Source: Fomitopsis serialis
Lineage: Eukaryota; Basidiomycota; Agaricomycetes; Polyporales; Fomitopsidaceae
Assembly (NCBI RefSeq): GCF_022376445.1
Contig: NW_025954970.1
Coordinates: 186,001-250,000, forward strand
DNA length: 64,000 nucleotides
Reading direction: 5' to 3'
In this document: positions 1 to 10,729 of the stretch, piece after piece
Layout of the letters: each line of letters opens with the position of its first letter
Numbering within the stretch: the stretch's first letter is position 1
Made by a program: the position numbers and the translations under genes
Notes under the pieces: model-generated
Told to the model about the DNA's origin: nothing
The model's input: only the letters and a program-made list of their open reading frames with translations
Databases searched by the model: none

Positions 1-349
1 CAGGATCTCCAGGCTTCCAGACGTTCTCGCACTCAGTGCCGAAGTCGAACTGCTCGCGCTGGTCCGACTTGCCCTTAGTCAGTTCAGCACCGAGCCTGGA
101 GTAGCCATAGAAATGCTCTGAGTTCGCCATGCGGATCTTGTCCTTCGCTTCCTGGGGGATGTCGAACAAGCGCGGCGTGTAGTCGATCACCGCGTCGATG
201 TCCTCGCGGGGAACGGGGGAGTTCTGGAGGTAGAGAAAGCCGACGTTGATGAGGGCATGGCGAAGCTGGGCAATGAACTCCGCTCTGCGCTCGGGATCGA
301 CAGCCAAAGAGTAGTCGAGGACTGGGATGCTAGAGAAGTTAGACGCCAT
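1..349 (-). CDS. 2-oxoglutarate/Fe(II)-dependent oxygenase, N-terminal part
   Basis: The ATG is at 347-349 and the frame stays open to the window edge, giving about 116 residues; the rest lies outside. The protein opens with MASNFSSIPVLDYS, followed by a helix-rich stretch ending in HALINVGFLYLQNS. Then come segments around PRLFDIPQEAKDKI and HFYGYSRLGAE. This is the layout of the DIOX_N domain of isopenicillin-N-synthase-like oxygenases: an IPVIDF-type start, a GFFYL-type strand, a phenylalanine followed by PxExK, and a GY motif. Known members oxidise small molecules using 2-oxoglutarate and iron. The HxD...H iron site would be in the missing C-terminal half, so activity and substrate cannot be judged. 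No intron is needed in the visible part. Confidence 0.85.
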   Translation of the reverse strand, partial: MASNFSSIPVLDYSLAVDPERRAEFIAQLRHALINVGFLYLQNSPVPREDIDAVIDYTPRLFDIPQEAKDKIRMANSEHFYGYSRLGAELTKGKSDQREQFDFGTECENVWKPGDP

Positions 350-745
350 TGAAGACAAGACAAAGCTGTTCACGAGTTGAATCGCGACTGAGTGTCCTCT
401 CCGTATCGCGCTCTGCTTTATACCTCAGCGGGCTGCCACTGCTCAGGAGTCAGTCGAAACACGATACGGGGCTCCCCTGGTCCAGATGACGCGCCGCTAG
501 CCTGCGGCGGCCCCGGTAAATATGTTGTCCCGCTCGACGCCAGTGGCGAGTGCGCCGCGCTGTCTTGAAGAGGTCGAATGGGCACACGCCGACATTTATT
601 GGTCTGTCATGGGGCTCGCCGATTACTAGCAGGCGCGGGAGAGAAATCGAGCGATTGGAAGGTGATGCGCTGCAATGCATGGATACGAGTGCTCGACCTG
701 ATCGTGATACACAGCTGACAGACGGGTGAAAGAAATACGTGAGAT

Positions 746-1489
746 TCAAGAGACATATCGGACAACTCTGATGCCCTTTCTCCTTCGCCGCCTTTCGACG
801 AGCAGGTAGCTGACTGTATGTACGGGTCAGCACACCCTGGACGTTATGCTGGTAAGACTTCACCCGTGCTCACCAACGAGTCTGTCCAAGGCCTCCGTCA
901 CCTCTGGCTCTGGCTTGATCTCGAAGTACGCATGCTTGGACATGCGGAAGATCCAGAAGTGTCTTCTATGAGGGTGGAATGTGACGACGGGCTTCTGTTC
1001 CGCATCGTCGGCACGAACGAGCTGGAGACATGAGGATCATCAGAGTGATGAAACGGAGGCTAGGAGTCATCCACACCTGAAGCTGTCCCTTGTGCACTTT
1101 CCAACGGAATTCGACACCGGCACCCGTTGCGATTGTTCCTCCGCTTAAATAATCCCAACGTACTTGAGTAAGTGGTTTTCGTCATGAAAGGGAACATACG
1201 GTTCGTCTTGGTCGAACTTCATGAAGTCAGACGCGGAAACCCATTCGCCCTTCTCCCCTCCAAAGCGGACCTTTGGTTCCTTGGTTCGTATCCCCTCGAT
1301 CTCTGCAAGCGGCTCCAGCTCGCGTGTCTCAAAATCGTGTTTGATGATCTTCGTCAGATTCGGATGCCAGTAGCGCGTGACGACCTCGTAGTACATCTTG
1401 TTATCGTCCACGGACATCGTCGTATTGCGCAAGCTGTTCATGGTCACAAACATTTTGTGAGGGGGCTTTTGCTTCGGAGGGGGAGGCAT
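746..1489 (-). CDS. DUF6593 family protein
   Basis: Four exons: 1489-1200, 1143-1077, 1021-874 and 813-746. The introns are 56, 55 and 60 nt, all GT-AG, and keep the frame, giving 190 residues. The N-terminus is Pro-rich (MPPPPKQKPPH). The core has SLRNTTMSVDDNKMYYEV, then VRFGGEKGEWVSASDF, an FRWKVH strand, PVVTFHPHRRHFWI, and an end of the form VVSYLLVERRRRRKG. This order (LRNT start, RFGG, xxRWK, PVxxF, VTFLYVE-like C-terminus) matches my knowledge of DUF6593, a small domain common in Agaricomycetes and without assigned function. No signal peptide or membrane segment is seen. A TATA-like run lies about 85 bp upstream. A second family member lies at 13664-14419 and is quite different in sequence. 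Confidence 0.85.
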
Positions 1490-1567
1490 TGCGGCTACGG
1501 AAATGGGCTAGATGTGAGGTTGGGAGAGGATGGATAGGCGTGTTATGGGCGACTGTACGAATTCTCA

Positions 1568-1580
1568 GCTTATATATATG
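1568..1580 (-). promoter_or_regulatory. TATA-like element of the DUF6593 gene
   Basis: An alternating TA run (TATATATA) lies about 80-90 bp upstream of the ATG at 1489 on the minus strand, a usual spacing for a fungal core promoter with a short 5' UTR. Confidence 0.5.
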
Positions 1581-2492
1581 GGAGCGTGTGACGCGATTGC
1601 TTGACCTGTCACTTTCCTCTAGCGAGTACAAAGTCTAGACTTTGCACGACAGCATCAGTAGAGGGGCTTTTCGCACAGACTGACCCACCCCCACCAGGCC
1701 AGTCCGCTCTGGCCAGCACGGCATTGGGCTGAAGATAAGGAATAGCCACGCTTTGGCAATTATTAGAGCTCGGAGACCGACCAGAACCGACGCAGTCGGG
1801 CCTGTGTTCGCATGTGCATGGGAAGCCACAGGACAGAGGGCGTCCATTAGAGTGCTCCGATGTCAATGCGTGGCAGGAAAATGTGGGAACTGCGCGCTCA
1901 AGGGCAGCAGCTACCTGATAGACATGCGGCGGATCTCTATGAGAGCGTCATGAACGTGAGAAATGATATGGAAAACGCACCACACATTCTCACTAGCCTT
2001 TCACCAGAATACAACGTGCGAAGACAACTTTGCAGGGAACGCGTCATGTAGTGTTGATATCTAGGCCCAGGCGCTCCAGTTCGGATTATAAGCACAAGGC
2101 AAGACTGCGTGTTGTTTGTCTGTGCCATTATGTACCAGACGCGAGTGCGAAGGCAGGCAGTGGTGAACCACACTCAGGTAGCAATCGGATCAACTGGACT
2201 CGTAGATTAGTTGTCGTTGCGATGCAACGGGAATTCTTACTCTTCTGGTCATGGCTGCCCCGTAGGGACCACAAAATCGTATCCTCGCGTACCCATTGAC
2301 CCCGGCGATGGCTTTTGGCAACTCGTTTGGGTGGTGGAGCATGGTAGGAAGTTGTGGCTATAGCTAGCCGCGCGCGGGAGACTTGGGCGCTTGTCTGTTT
2401 CCTTTTCTGGATTTTCTACCAACCGCCGCCGTTAGTGGCGCGACGTCGGGTGAAAACCTCGATATCTCACTCGATAGCGACACTCTTGGCAT

Positions 2493-2500
2493 CAAAAAAA
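2493..2500 (-). terminator. Pol III T-run terminator after tRNA-Ser
   Basis: Seven consecutive A on the plus strand, read as T7 on the minus strand, directly follow the tRNA discriminator base. Confidence 0.8.
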
Positions 2501-2612
2501 CGACACCGACAGGACTCGAACCTGTGCACTCAAAGAGTAACAGATATCTTCGCAGCCTTCATCATGATGCCTACATTCGAATCTGTCGCCGTAACCACTT
2601 GGCTACGGTGTC
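2501..2612 (-). tRNA. tRNA-Ser(CGA) with a 30-nt intron
   Basis: The minus strand folds as a class II tRNA. The acceptor stem is GACACCG with CGGUGUC, followed by discriminator G. The D arm is GCC/GGC. The anticodon stem is ACAGA/UCUGU with loop UU-CGA-A. There is a long variable arm (ACUC/GAGU) typical of serine tRNAs, and a T arm ACAGG-UUCGAGU-CCUGU. A 30-nt insert sits between positions 37 and 38, the standard place for eukaryotic tRNA introns. Its CGAA can pair with the anticodon-loop UUCG, as expected for the splicing endonuclease substrate. The tRNA reads UCG codons. A run of seven T follows the 3' end on the minus strand and serves as Pol III terminator. Confidence 0.93.
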
Positions 2613-3039
2613 TATGGAATGATGTCTGCCTCAGTTCTTCACACCCATGAGGTCAGGAGTTAGGGTGTGTGAGCAAGCACAGCTCAGGACGAGTTGGAAC
2701 CAACTCTCAAAATATGGTATCATACCTCAATGTTCATACAACCTTCCTTGTTCCTCGACCAGCTCCGAGTCGAGCCTGAGCAGACAACTCGCAAAGGGCC
2801 TCTGAATTTGTGGCCATGTCGCATGAATGTATGATGCCCATCACAGGTTACGAGGTCGTGCATGGGATGCACCGTGGATGCATTATCGTTGGTGATCGCA
2901 TACATCAAAGTTCGCGGACGGGTGCGCCCTCAGTCCTGTGAACACGCGTCGGGCTCAATCGCCTTCCTATGAACCTGTTCGGGCCATGCAAGGTCAGATC
3001 CATGTCCACAACCAATCACGCGCATCATTTCCCCTTAAC

Positions 3040-3618
3040 CACGCACCGCAGGCAAAGCACTCACAGCAAGTTTGGTACGCAGTCCACGTTGAAAGAGTTG
3101 ATCGTAATGCCCGTGCTCCAGAGCAGTTCGTCGGGGTCGCGACCGCCTCCAAAGTCCGTCTCGCCATCCTCGCTCCTTCCTGTGTGTTCCACGCGATTGC
3201 TCAGTCCTTCGCCTACATGGTTCCGGATCGCTTTCGAGTACTACCCGTGCCTCCACGTCAGCAGGGAAGCGACGGCAATACGGAGCGGAGACAAAGGGCG
3301 ACGCACCGTGTAGATGGTATGCACACTCTGTATGAAGTGAATTCTTCTCCCCGAATAGCTTGGGAGTAGAACCGCAACACGGCGTTCGGCAGCCCATCGG
3401 CCTGCTACCGGTAGCTGCACAGGACGAAGCTCAGTAACCACCACAGGTACCCTTAGCAGGGGATGTGGGAGACACCGAAAATGCGCTGGCAGATCATGCT
3501 TGCGTCTAGAGACCACTATTTTCTGGATGAGGTATTCGACGCCCTTGTCACTTGCATGATACCCGTTCACAGTGTGGTCAGTGTCTTCTATAAGCTCTTC
3601 ACCTGCCTCTTGACACAA
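3040..3618 (-). other. Possible coding relic, not recognised
   Basis: The minus strand is open from 3618 to 3241 in one frame. After a TAG, which could be a splice acceptor, another frame is open from about 3240 to 3062. The second segment reads like coding sequence, with acidic and glycine-rich stretches (EDGETDFGGGRDPDELL) and a GTGAGT donor-like site near 3066. I recognise no family, and no start codon or terminal exon is convincing. It may be a decayed gene, a gene broken by sequence errors, or chance. Confidence 0.2.
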
Positions 3619-4221
3619 GTGGGTGACCTAGAGCCGAAGAGAGACTCTCTGATACAGCAGACAGATTGGGAGGTTCTGGATATAGTGGTAGCCTCCGATT
3701 CCAAGTGGCTACAGCTCACTACTTAGCAGGGTGTCAGTGGTTCAAGACGCAAGCTGCAGTGGAAGCGGTCTTCCACTGCCAGGTTGCTTTCGAGCTACAC
3801 TATTTGCGTCTCACAAGTCGGGATACCATATGCGTCCGGTGGCGGAACGGGACGTCTGCCTGACCATCAGTGGAGTCGTTGGGATTGTAAACACCGTGAC
3901 GGAGAATTAAAAAAGAAATTTATAAAAAAAACTCTCCGCTTCAATGTCTTTGGCTGTTTTGTCGTGCCTGTTTAATTAGCGCGAGCGAGTCCTCGGACAA
4001 GGCTTTGTCTGGGTGAACACATGCGTTAATGGTGGCCATCGAACAACGAGGGTGGTGATGAAGGGGTGAACAACGAATTCGACCAAGTATGACAAGGACG
4101 ACATGGCGTGGGAAATGGGGACGATCAGAGCACGTGTGTACGGATCACCGAGCGGGCGCCCCGCTCTCTGAGGGGACGTACAAATCCTGCCACTGCCGCA
4201 GACGAGCCAGTCGCTGCGCCC

Positions 4222-5288
4222 ATGGCCGCGTCCTGCCTCGCCTCCGTCTTCGCCTGCTGTCTCCGTCGCGGCCGCTCAGCCAGCCCGGTGAGTACTCGCT
4301 CCCACCGTTGGAGAGGTATGCTGCTCATCACGGAGGGGTTGTATGGCGACAGGGACGAGACGGCCCTGACGAACGCACGCACCTCATCCCACCGACGTCC
4401 GATGAGCCTTCCCCGTGAGTCGCCTCTGGAGGCATTGTATACGCGGTAACAGCACTCAGCCCTCAGCGCAGTGGCAGGGAACCGTATGTTGTCGACCAGC
4501 AGCAGCTCAACGCCCGTTTGGGCCCTATTGTCCGCGCCAAAGAAGGGTGCGTCCTCCGCATCTCCATGCTTGTCTGCAGACTCATCCCCGCATGTGCCTC
4601 GCGCGCACAACATTCCCACAGAAAGATGGTGAACGTGAACACGCCCCTCCCTTTCAACCTCCACAACCGACCGCTGCACGACCCCTCTGGCTCCGCGACG
4701 CGCTCACGCTCGGCCTCCGCGCACCTCGACCAGCCGACCAAACAGCGCCGTGTGTCATACTCGCCCCCGCGCGACTCGTCTGCCTCGCCGTCAATACCTA
4801 CAAGCCATTCGACGTCGTCCCTCCAGCCCGGCGATGCATCCTACCTGCCGCCCGAGGCCGACCCCGAGTATGGCCGCCGCTCGGTGCTCAACGTCCGGCT
4901 TGTGCGCGGCGCGCCTGGCAACAGCATCTGGACCCGGCGAGGCCGCAGCGTGACGCGGGGCAGGTACAGCCGCTTCAGCGATGATGGTGGCGCTGCGAGG
5001 CAGAGTCGGCAGGAGCAGAAGGTGTGGGACAGGAACGGCCTCGCGAACGGCGACGCTTCCTTGGCAGCTGCAGGGGAAGCGTGTGTCCCTGAGCATGACA
5101 AGGAAGGAAATGGGGTCGTTCGTGAGGAAGAGCGAGCAGACGAGACGGCGGAGTCTACGCCCCACCCACCATTAGGTGGCTCGCCGGCCAGCGAGGATCC
5201 CGACGCAGAAGCAGCGGACGGGGCGGCGCCGGACTTCCGCATAGAGATCACAGACGTTGGGAAGATCTCACAGAGCTGGGGCGATTGA
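4222..5288 (+). CDS. Conserved fungal protein of unknown function, Cys-rich N-terminus
   Basis: Four exons: 4222-4287, 4353-4414, 4478-4546 and 4622-5288, with GT-AG introns of 63-75 nt, giving 287 residues. The N-terminus (MAASCLASVFACCLRR) has clustered cysteines followed by arginines, a pattern often seen in palmitoylated, membrane-attached proteins. Next comes THLIPPTSDEPSP, then the well-ordered segment VVDQQQLNARLGPIVRAKEG and KMVNVNTPLPFNL. The remainder is low-complexity, rich in Ser, Arg and Glu, and ends EITDVGKISQSWGD. The Cys-rich start followed by a short helical segment loosely recalls LAMTOR1/Meh1-type lysosomal anchors, but the resemblance is too weak to assign. The short first exons are inferred from splice logic; the long last exon is the firmest part. 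Catalytic motifs are absent. Confidence 0.65.
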
Positions 5289-5289
5289 C

Positions 5290-6235
5290 GGGTCACGCGT
5301 CGCATGCGATCGCTGGCTGCGACAGTGGGCGCGCAGTGACCTACAGCCTGCTTCCATGTCTCTCAAGCTGGGATTCGCGGTACGCATGCGAGCGCCCATG
5401 GGCGCCCACAACCGTTTGCTACCGCCGTCTTCTGTCCCTTCTCTGCTGAGAATTACGTCTCCATGTCCATCTGCCTCTGTGTGCCGCCTTGCTTACCGCC
5501 AGGCGGTACATAGCTGCGGATCATTTCCCTTATGACGACCTTCAGGATGTGCTCACGACGAGGGTGGTGCTCCAACGGACGCCCGCATATGACTGTTATT
5601 CCCTCCTCCCCGAGAACACTCCCTCCACCGTTGTACCCTCCTCATTGCGGTTGATTTTGCTTAGTCGAATACAGATGGATACTTGACAAATGTAGCCTAG
5701 CACACTATTCCACCTGCTCTTTGTCCGGTCGCGCTCGTTAAACCCACACATCCCACCTCAGTTCGTTATATATCTAGCGGATGTGACAATGAAGACATCC
5801 CCAGGTCCTTTATGGTGTGCACATGCCCTCTTTGTGGCTTGCTCTGACGAGCTGACATGGTGGGCCAACGCCGGCGGGAAGGTTCGTCAGCCACAGTTAC
5901 ACGCCACCCGAGTCCCCGGCGGTCCGAGTCGGTGCACACGAGCACTTTCCTTCCCGCACTTTGTCGCCCTTGTCGTTGTAACCTGTCGCGCCGGCCTATA
6001 CTGACTGTCGGTATTCGGTCAGAGATGCGTGGCAAGATTCCATCTATTTTATACGCAGACTAGGATCCGGAGAAACAGACCAACGTATGGCTAGAACAGC
6101 AGAGCCACGATGCACAGTATATTTAACAGGGATACAGATAAATTTACCCCATGCTTTCACGACAGAGCATCCCTTCCCAAGCTAACAGTCTACACTATCT
6201 TCAAGTCCACATCAATGCACGCGAGGGTTCTTGCA
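5290..6235. other. Intergenic, no gene seen
   Basis: Between the unknown gene ending at 5288 and the caspase-like gene ending at 6238 only short overlapping ORFs without family features occur. Pyrimidine-rich and TA-rich stretches are present, as expected of two converging 3' ends. Confidence 0.5.
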
Positions 6236-6237
6236 GG

Positions 6238-8763
6238 TCAGAAGGTAAGTCCATGCACTCCATAGCTCGCGCTGTTCGACAGACTTCTGCAGCCTTGCCG
6301 CTCGATAGCCGTTGTAGGAGCCTTGGGCGACGAAACCATGTCCACAAAGGACGTGGACACGAACAACTTGAGGAAGCTCGTGTCGATGTCTTTCCCTGGC
6401 GGAACCTCTACCCGGATGGTCGAATCCTTCCCGATTTCCCGCGACCCGTAACCCACTTTGAGGCTATTGTGGGCACGAAGGGGAGGTGCCATGGACGAGG
6501 ATTCGGGTAATGCCAGGCCTGGGCGTTTCGTGAGCTACAGCTCGTTGCACACGTCGGAGCACATGCTCACCTGAATACTGTAGTCATTGGGATCAAAATT
6601 GAATATATAGGGGAATAAGTCATAGTCTGAGTCGTTGACGATTTTCATGCCGTAGTGTGACTCAAAATCGGTGAGAACAGCCTCCTGCAGCACCGCCGGG
6701 CCATGGGCCTTGTACGCCTTCACCTGATGCTCGCCATGGAAAAGGTTCACCTCGTCCACCGGCACGTACCGCTTCACTCCGGCGCTCTCCTCGCGCAATC
6801 GGTACAGCTCGAGGTGGACCGTGGAGAATACGTTCAACGGGTTCGGCTGGCGGTACAGATGGAAGTTGAAGTGGAGCGCGGCCATAACAAGGTACTGGAC
6901 GTGGGCTTTGTCCAGATCCACGGTGATCTGGCGGGCGAACTGGCGCATGAGGGGGTCGTATCGCTCCACGATCGTGTCATTCGTCGTCGTGCTAGGTATG
7001 AGGCTCAAGTCAGCCTGATCTGGAGAGTCCGCGGCAGGTATACGGTCCTTGAGTTGGGATGGGATCGCCTCCTGACCAAGCTCCGTGTGTTTCCCCTTGA
7101 CACTGGGGTGGACGAAGACGTCCAGGGTGAGGTCCTCGTTGTTCCAGTCCTGGATCACCGCGCGAGCCCCGGTGGCGATGTCGAACGTCGCCCTACATAA
7201 ATACACTCGCACTCGAGATCTTTGAGATCCGAGACGACGAGCGTGCCGAGGTTCCTGTCCGTTTCGTCGCGGGCCTGTACGGTGAACGTCGTGCGAGGTG
7301 CGATACCGTGGATCCGGCCGGCGTGCACGACGAACGAGCCGTTTCTTACGGTGATCCTGAACCCGTTCACGATCTTGATCGTGGTGTTCCACAGAAGCCT
7401 GTTCTTGTGCTTGCCGAGGCATTGTGGGTGCTGGAACACTGTCGCCGGCAGGAGTTCCTCGAAGAGGTAGGCATACGTGAGACCAGCAGTCATGCCTTCA
7501 TGCTGGTCTAGGACCTCGAGGAGCGTGCTCGTGAAGAACCCTCGAATCGCTTTCGTCCTCTCGACGATCCGTTCCATGGCCTCCTCTTCCGCGCGACAGG
7601 CACTCATCAGCACGTGTGACTTCATGGCATCGTAGCGGAAGCTGGTGGGCACAACGTTCTTCGCTGCTCTGTTGCCTTCGTTACGACCTGGCCACCATTT
7701 GCGGGCGTCGGCGTCAGTGGTCGATGGGATCACGGGTTTCACGTCTCGGGGAGGGGTCAGATATCGTAATCCTCGCTCTTTCCGCGTGATGGTGCCCGAA
7801 TGACAACAGTCGAAGATACTCGTCTGCACAATGTCAGCACTGGCATACAAGGGTGGTCAGAAGATATACGTACGATATTGTCCCCTTTCACGTGCGCCAG
7901 TTCGCGGAAGAGGCCGTTGAGCGTCGTGCTCGGGATGCCGTGTACCGTGGTGAAGTTCAAGTCTTGAGGGCAAATACACTCGACGATGTCGCCGTCCAAC
8001 CCCCAGTCTTCAGAGGCATACTCCCGCGTGCCATGACCAGCGAAGAAGAAGATGATACCATCTCCCTTGTTGATCGCATCATTCTCGATGAGGTGCCTCC
8101 TGAATGTCGAAAGTATGGACTCGCGCGAGGCGTCTCTATTCAAGAGAGTGACCAATTGCGACGCCGGAACGTGTAGCTTGTTTTGAGGAACTCCGCCATT
8201 GCTTGGCCGTCGGCTACGCACCCCTGCAAGGGAGCAGTGGGGTAGTCGTTGATCGCGATGACCAGCGCCCATATACCAGATTCGGCGCCCCTTTCACTCA
8301 TGTCAGACCACATCGAGCCAGTGGTGTGAATGCAGAACTCACGTTGTTTCAAGTTTAACGAGCGCCTGCGCTCTATGGGAGGCGGTATGAAGTGAGTCTG
8401 GATTGTGCAGTCAGAGACAGGGCATAACACGCACGTTTCTGCCTCTTCCTCTGGCGACGGGGTATTCGCGCCAGATTCCGAAGACGATGCACCCGAGTTC
8501 ACTCTCGCGACGACTGGCGGGGCCAGTAATGCACCATTGCTTGAGGGAGGCGGAGACGACTCATTCGCCTTGCCCCCAACAGTGCTGGATGTTGCCATCG
8601 TCGGAGCCTCAGTCTCCATAATGTCATAACCGTATTCAGCATACTCGATCGATCGAAGAGGTAGCGAGAAGATACATACCTCTCCTCGATCATCTTGCTT
8701 GGCCGCTTTCGATTTGACCTTCGAGTCACCCTTCTTCCTGATAATCTTGAGTAGAGACTTCAT
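6238..8763 (-). CDS. Caspase-like peptidase C14 (fungal metacaspase relative)
   Basis: The gene starts MKSLLKIIRKKGDS at 8763; exon 1 is 8763-8680 and exon 2 starts at 8613 after a 66-nt intron. A Ser-rich linker leads into the caspase fold: IWALVIAINDY, then LQGCVADGQAM, then VPASQLVTLLNRDASRESI. IIFFFAGHGTREY carries the catalytic His, and after a 63-nt intron SIFDCCHSGT carries the catalytic Cys. Downstream come LMSACRAEEEA, GLTYAYLFEELL and FQHPQCLGKHKNRLLW, then a long C-terminal region ending in FLKLFVSTSFVDM. This order is typical of basidiomycete C14 proteins of 600-700 residues, proposed to act in stress or programmed cell death. The reading frame breaks at 8181-8184, 7191-7193 and about 6493, each time as if one base were missing. 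Both catalytic residues are intact. The gene is either a recent pseudogene or, more likely, affected by sequence errors. Some introns between 8440 and 8290 are uncertain. Confidence 0.85.
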
Positions 8764-8799
8764 AGCTGTTCGCTGTGCAGCTCAGGAATCAAGCTCCCG

Positions 8800-8812
8800 A
8801 GATGCTATATAG
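8800..8812 (-). promoter_or_regulatory. TATA-like element of the caspase-like gene
   Basis: GCTATATAGC lies about 40 bp upstream of the proposed ATG at 8763 on the minus strand. It fits a core promoter with a short leader and supports this start. Confidence 0.45.
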
Positions 8813-8814
8813 CG

Positions 8815-9840
8815 TCGCGGATCCGGACTTAAGGCGCAAAGCTGTGCATAGCTCCATTGATCGACTCAGGGAAGACCTAAGGCACGACGTGAACGGCTTC
8901 GTATGATGATCCCGTACGGCTCAGAGCTACCCTTATATGGCAATCACGTCGGGTATTACCTGTGAAACCATCTGTTGTGTGGTCGAAAGGCTGTAGCCGC
9001 GGGCCCACCGTACTGCGGGCAGTGTTGAAATTGCCTGGCTTGCGTGTGGCTCGTACGGCGTGGTCTTCGCCACTGTGGTGCGCAATGCACCGGCATGAGA
9101 AATGGGAACCGCAACGCCGCCTGGACCGCGGCACTTGACTTGCAGGGGACTCAGAGCCGCGGACTGGGTCACAATCGTCATTGACCGTGCCATTCATCGA
9201 TATCATGGGACGGTGAGGGAGGGCTGTCGATTCATGTTGAATCATTGCGATACGACAAACCAAATACATGTCTGCGTAGACTCACGTTTGTCGGAAGATT
9301 TCTTGCAAGAAGCTACGGCTACGGTTTTCGACTTGCCCATTCATCTGTATATCGGACGCAAAAATGCATTGAGATGTCGGCAGTGAAAAGTCCCAACTAG
9401 ACGATTGCTAGTAGGATGCAGATACGATGAACCACTGATGGGCGAATCCTCCGAGTCCATCTGCGACCTCAGATGTGAGCACCTGCGGACACCGCGAGAT
9501 CGACGTGATACAGCACTTACATTGTTTACATATCTGGGGCGAAGCCCGTCGCAGGTTGCCACGAGACAGTGACGGTACCTCACGAGTTGGTGGTTGGGCA
9601 GCATGCACTGGCAGAGGGCGGGAATTACCGCATTGGGACCATCGGTAGTTGCCGGCCGTCCCGCATCGAGCGCTTGTGATACCTCCAAGCGCTCACTGTA
9701 CCTTGCCCTCAACCTCTCACTGTCCTGATACTATCTCAGTAAGTTCTACGGGCCTCGGCCGCGCGACGTACGCGCCACCCTTGCTGCCGGGCTCGCCAAA
9801 CATCAGTTCCCCACAGTTCATCAAACTCAGCTCATAGTTC
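8815..9840. other. Intergenic between divergent genes, no gene seen
   Basis: This region separates the divergently transcribed caspase-like (-) and MMtag (+) genes. ORFs of up to 130 codons on both strands have no recognisable domain and mirror each other, so I read them as chance. It must hold both promoters. Confidence 0.5.
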
Positions 9841-9845
9841 ACAAC

Positions 9846-10729
9846 ATGTTCGAGCCTGTGAGAGGCGGCACGCGGGGAGGCCAAGCCGAGTTCAAGTGGA
9901 CCGACGTTTCAGCAGACAAGGACAGAGAGGTGCGTGCTTGTCCCACCTAATCCCGGAAGGTCCCTTTGCATCACACCATCCTGACTGCTCCCGTCACAGA
10001 ACTACTTGGGCCACAGTATCAACGCACCGACAGGGCGGTGGCAGAAGAACAAGGATATCCACTGGTACAACCGCGAAGCTAGACAGACTAGTGCTGAACG
10101 GGAAGAGGAGATAAGGAAGATCAAGGAAACGGAGGCGGAAGCTCTCGCTGCAGCACTGTGCGTCTCATCCGCTTTTTGTCCTTGTTCTCCACTTCATTCT
10201 TATACCGCGTATCCAGGGGCTTCGCAGCAGGCCCCAAAGCAGCCAATCCAGCGGCCCGGGCACAGGTGCGAATGCGATCGGCGTCGCACCCAAGGCCGAG
10301 GACGTAGCATCACCCTCGCTGTCGCGGGAAGCGGATAAAGAAGAGAAACGACGGCGCAAAGAGGAGCGCAGGCGCGAGAAGGAAGAGAAACGCGCACTGA
10401 AGGAGAAGAAACGTGCCGAGCGACACGCACAGCGACATGCGCACTCGCGTACGCGCACTCCCGACGAGGACGATGAGGATTACCGGAGCAGGCATCGGCA
10501 TCGCTCGAGGTCGCGCTCGCCGTACCGGAGCGTCAGAGATGAGGGACGGGGGAAGGACAGCGGGAGGTATGGGAGGCAATCGAGGAGCCGGTCGAGGACG
10601 CCGCCTGCGCGGAGGCCTGCGGCGGACTATGGCGAGCAGGAGCGCGAACGCGAGAGGGAGCGGGACAGGCGGCGGTGGGAGGACAACGCACGAAGGGACC
10701 GGCCGGGCGCGTCGCGGGGACGGGGCTGA
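9846..10729 (+). CDS. MMtag-domain protein with SR/RE-rich tail
   Basis: Exon 1 (9846-9929) encodes MFEPVRGGTRGGQAEFKWTD. Exon 2 (10000-10157) continues with ENYLGHSINAPTGRWQKN and IHWYNR, ending in a helical KIKETEAEALAAAL. This is the MMtag (multiple myeloma tumour-associated, C1orf35-like) domain: GGxRGG, FxW, ENYLGHS, GRWQ. The C-terminal exon is strongly charged, with KEEKRRRKEERRREK and RSRSRS clusters, as in splicing-associated nuclear proteins. The human relative is a nuclear phosphoprotein; the fungal role is unknown. Intron 2 has two possible acceptors. The one at 10215-10216 gives a normal 59-nt intron and the conserved ALGF motif, but then needs one extra base near the CCCGGG at 10255-10260. 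The one at 10250-10251 keeps the frame (239 residues) but loses that motif. The first option plus a missing base is more likely. Confidence 0.85.

Noticed and set aside
2354..2650. Two plus-strand ORFs across the tRNA region
   Set aside because: They run through a clear tRNA-Ser on the opposite strand.
4125..4679. 184-codon minus-strand ORF opposite the Cys-rich unknown gene
   Set aside because: It is antisense to four well-spliced exons, has no domain features and spans their introns.
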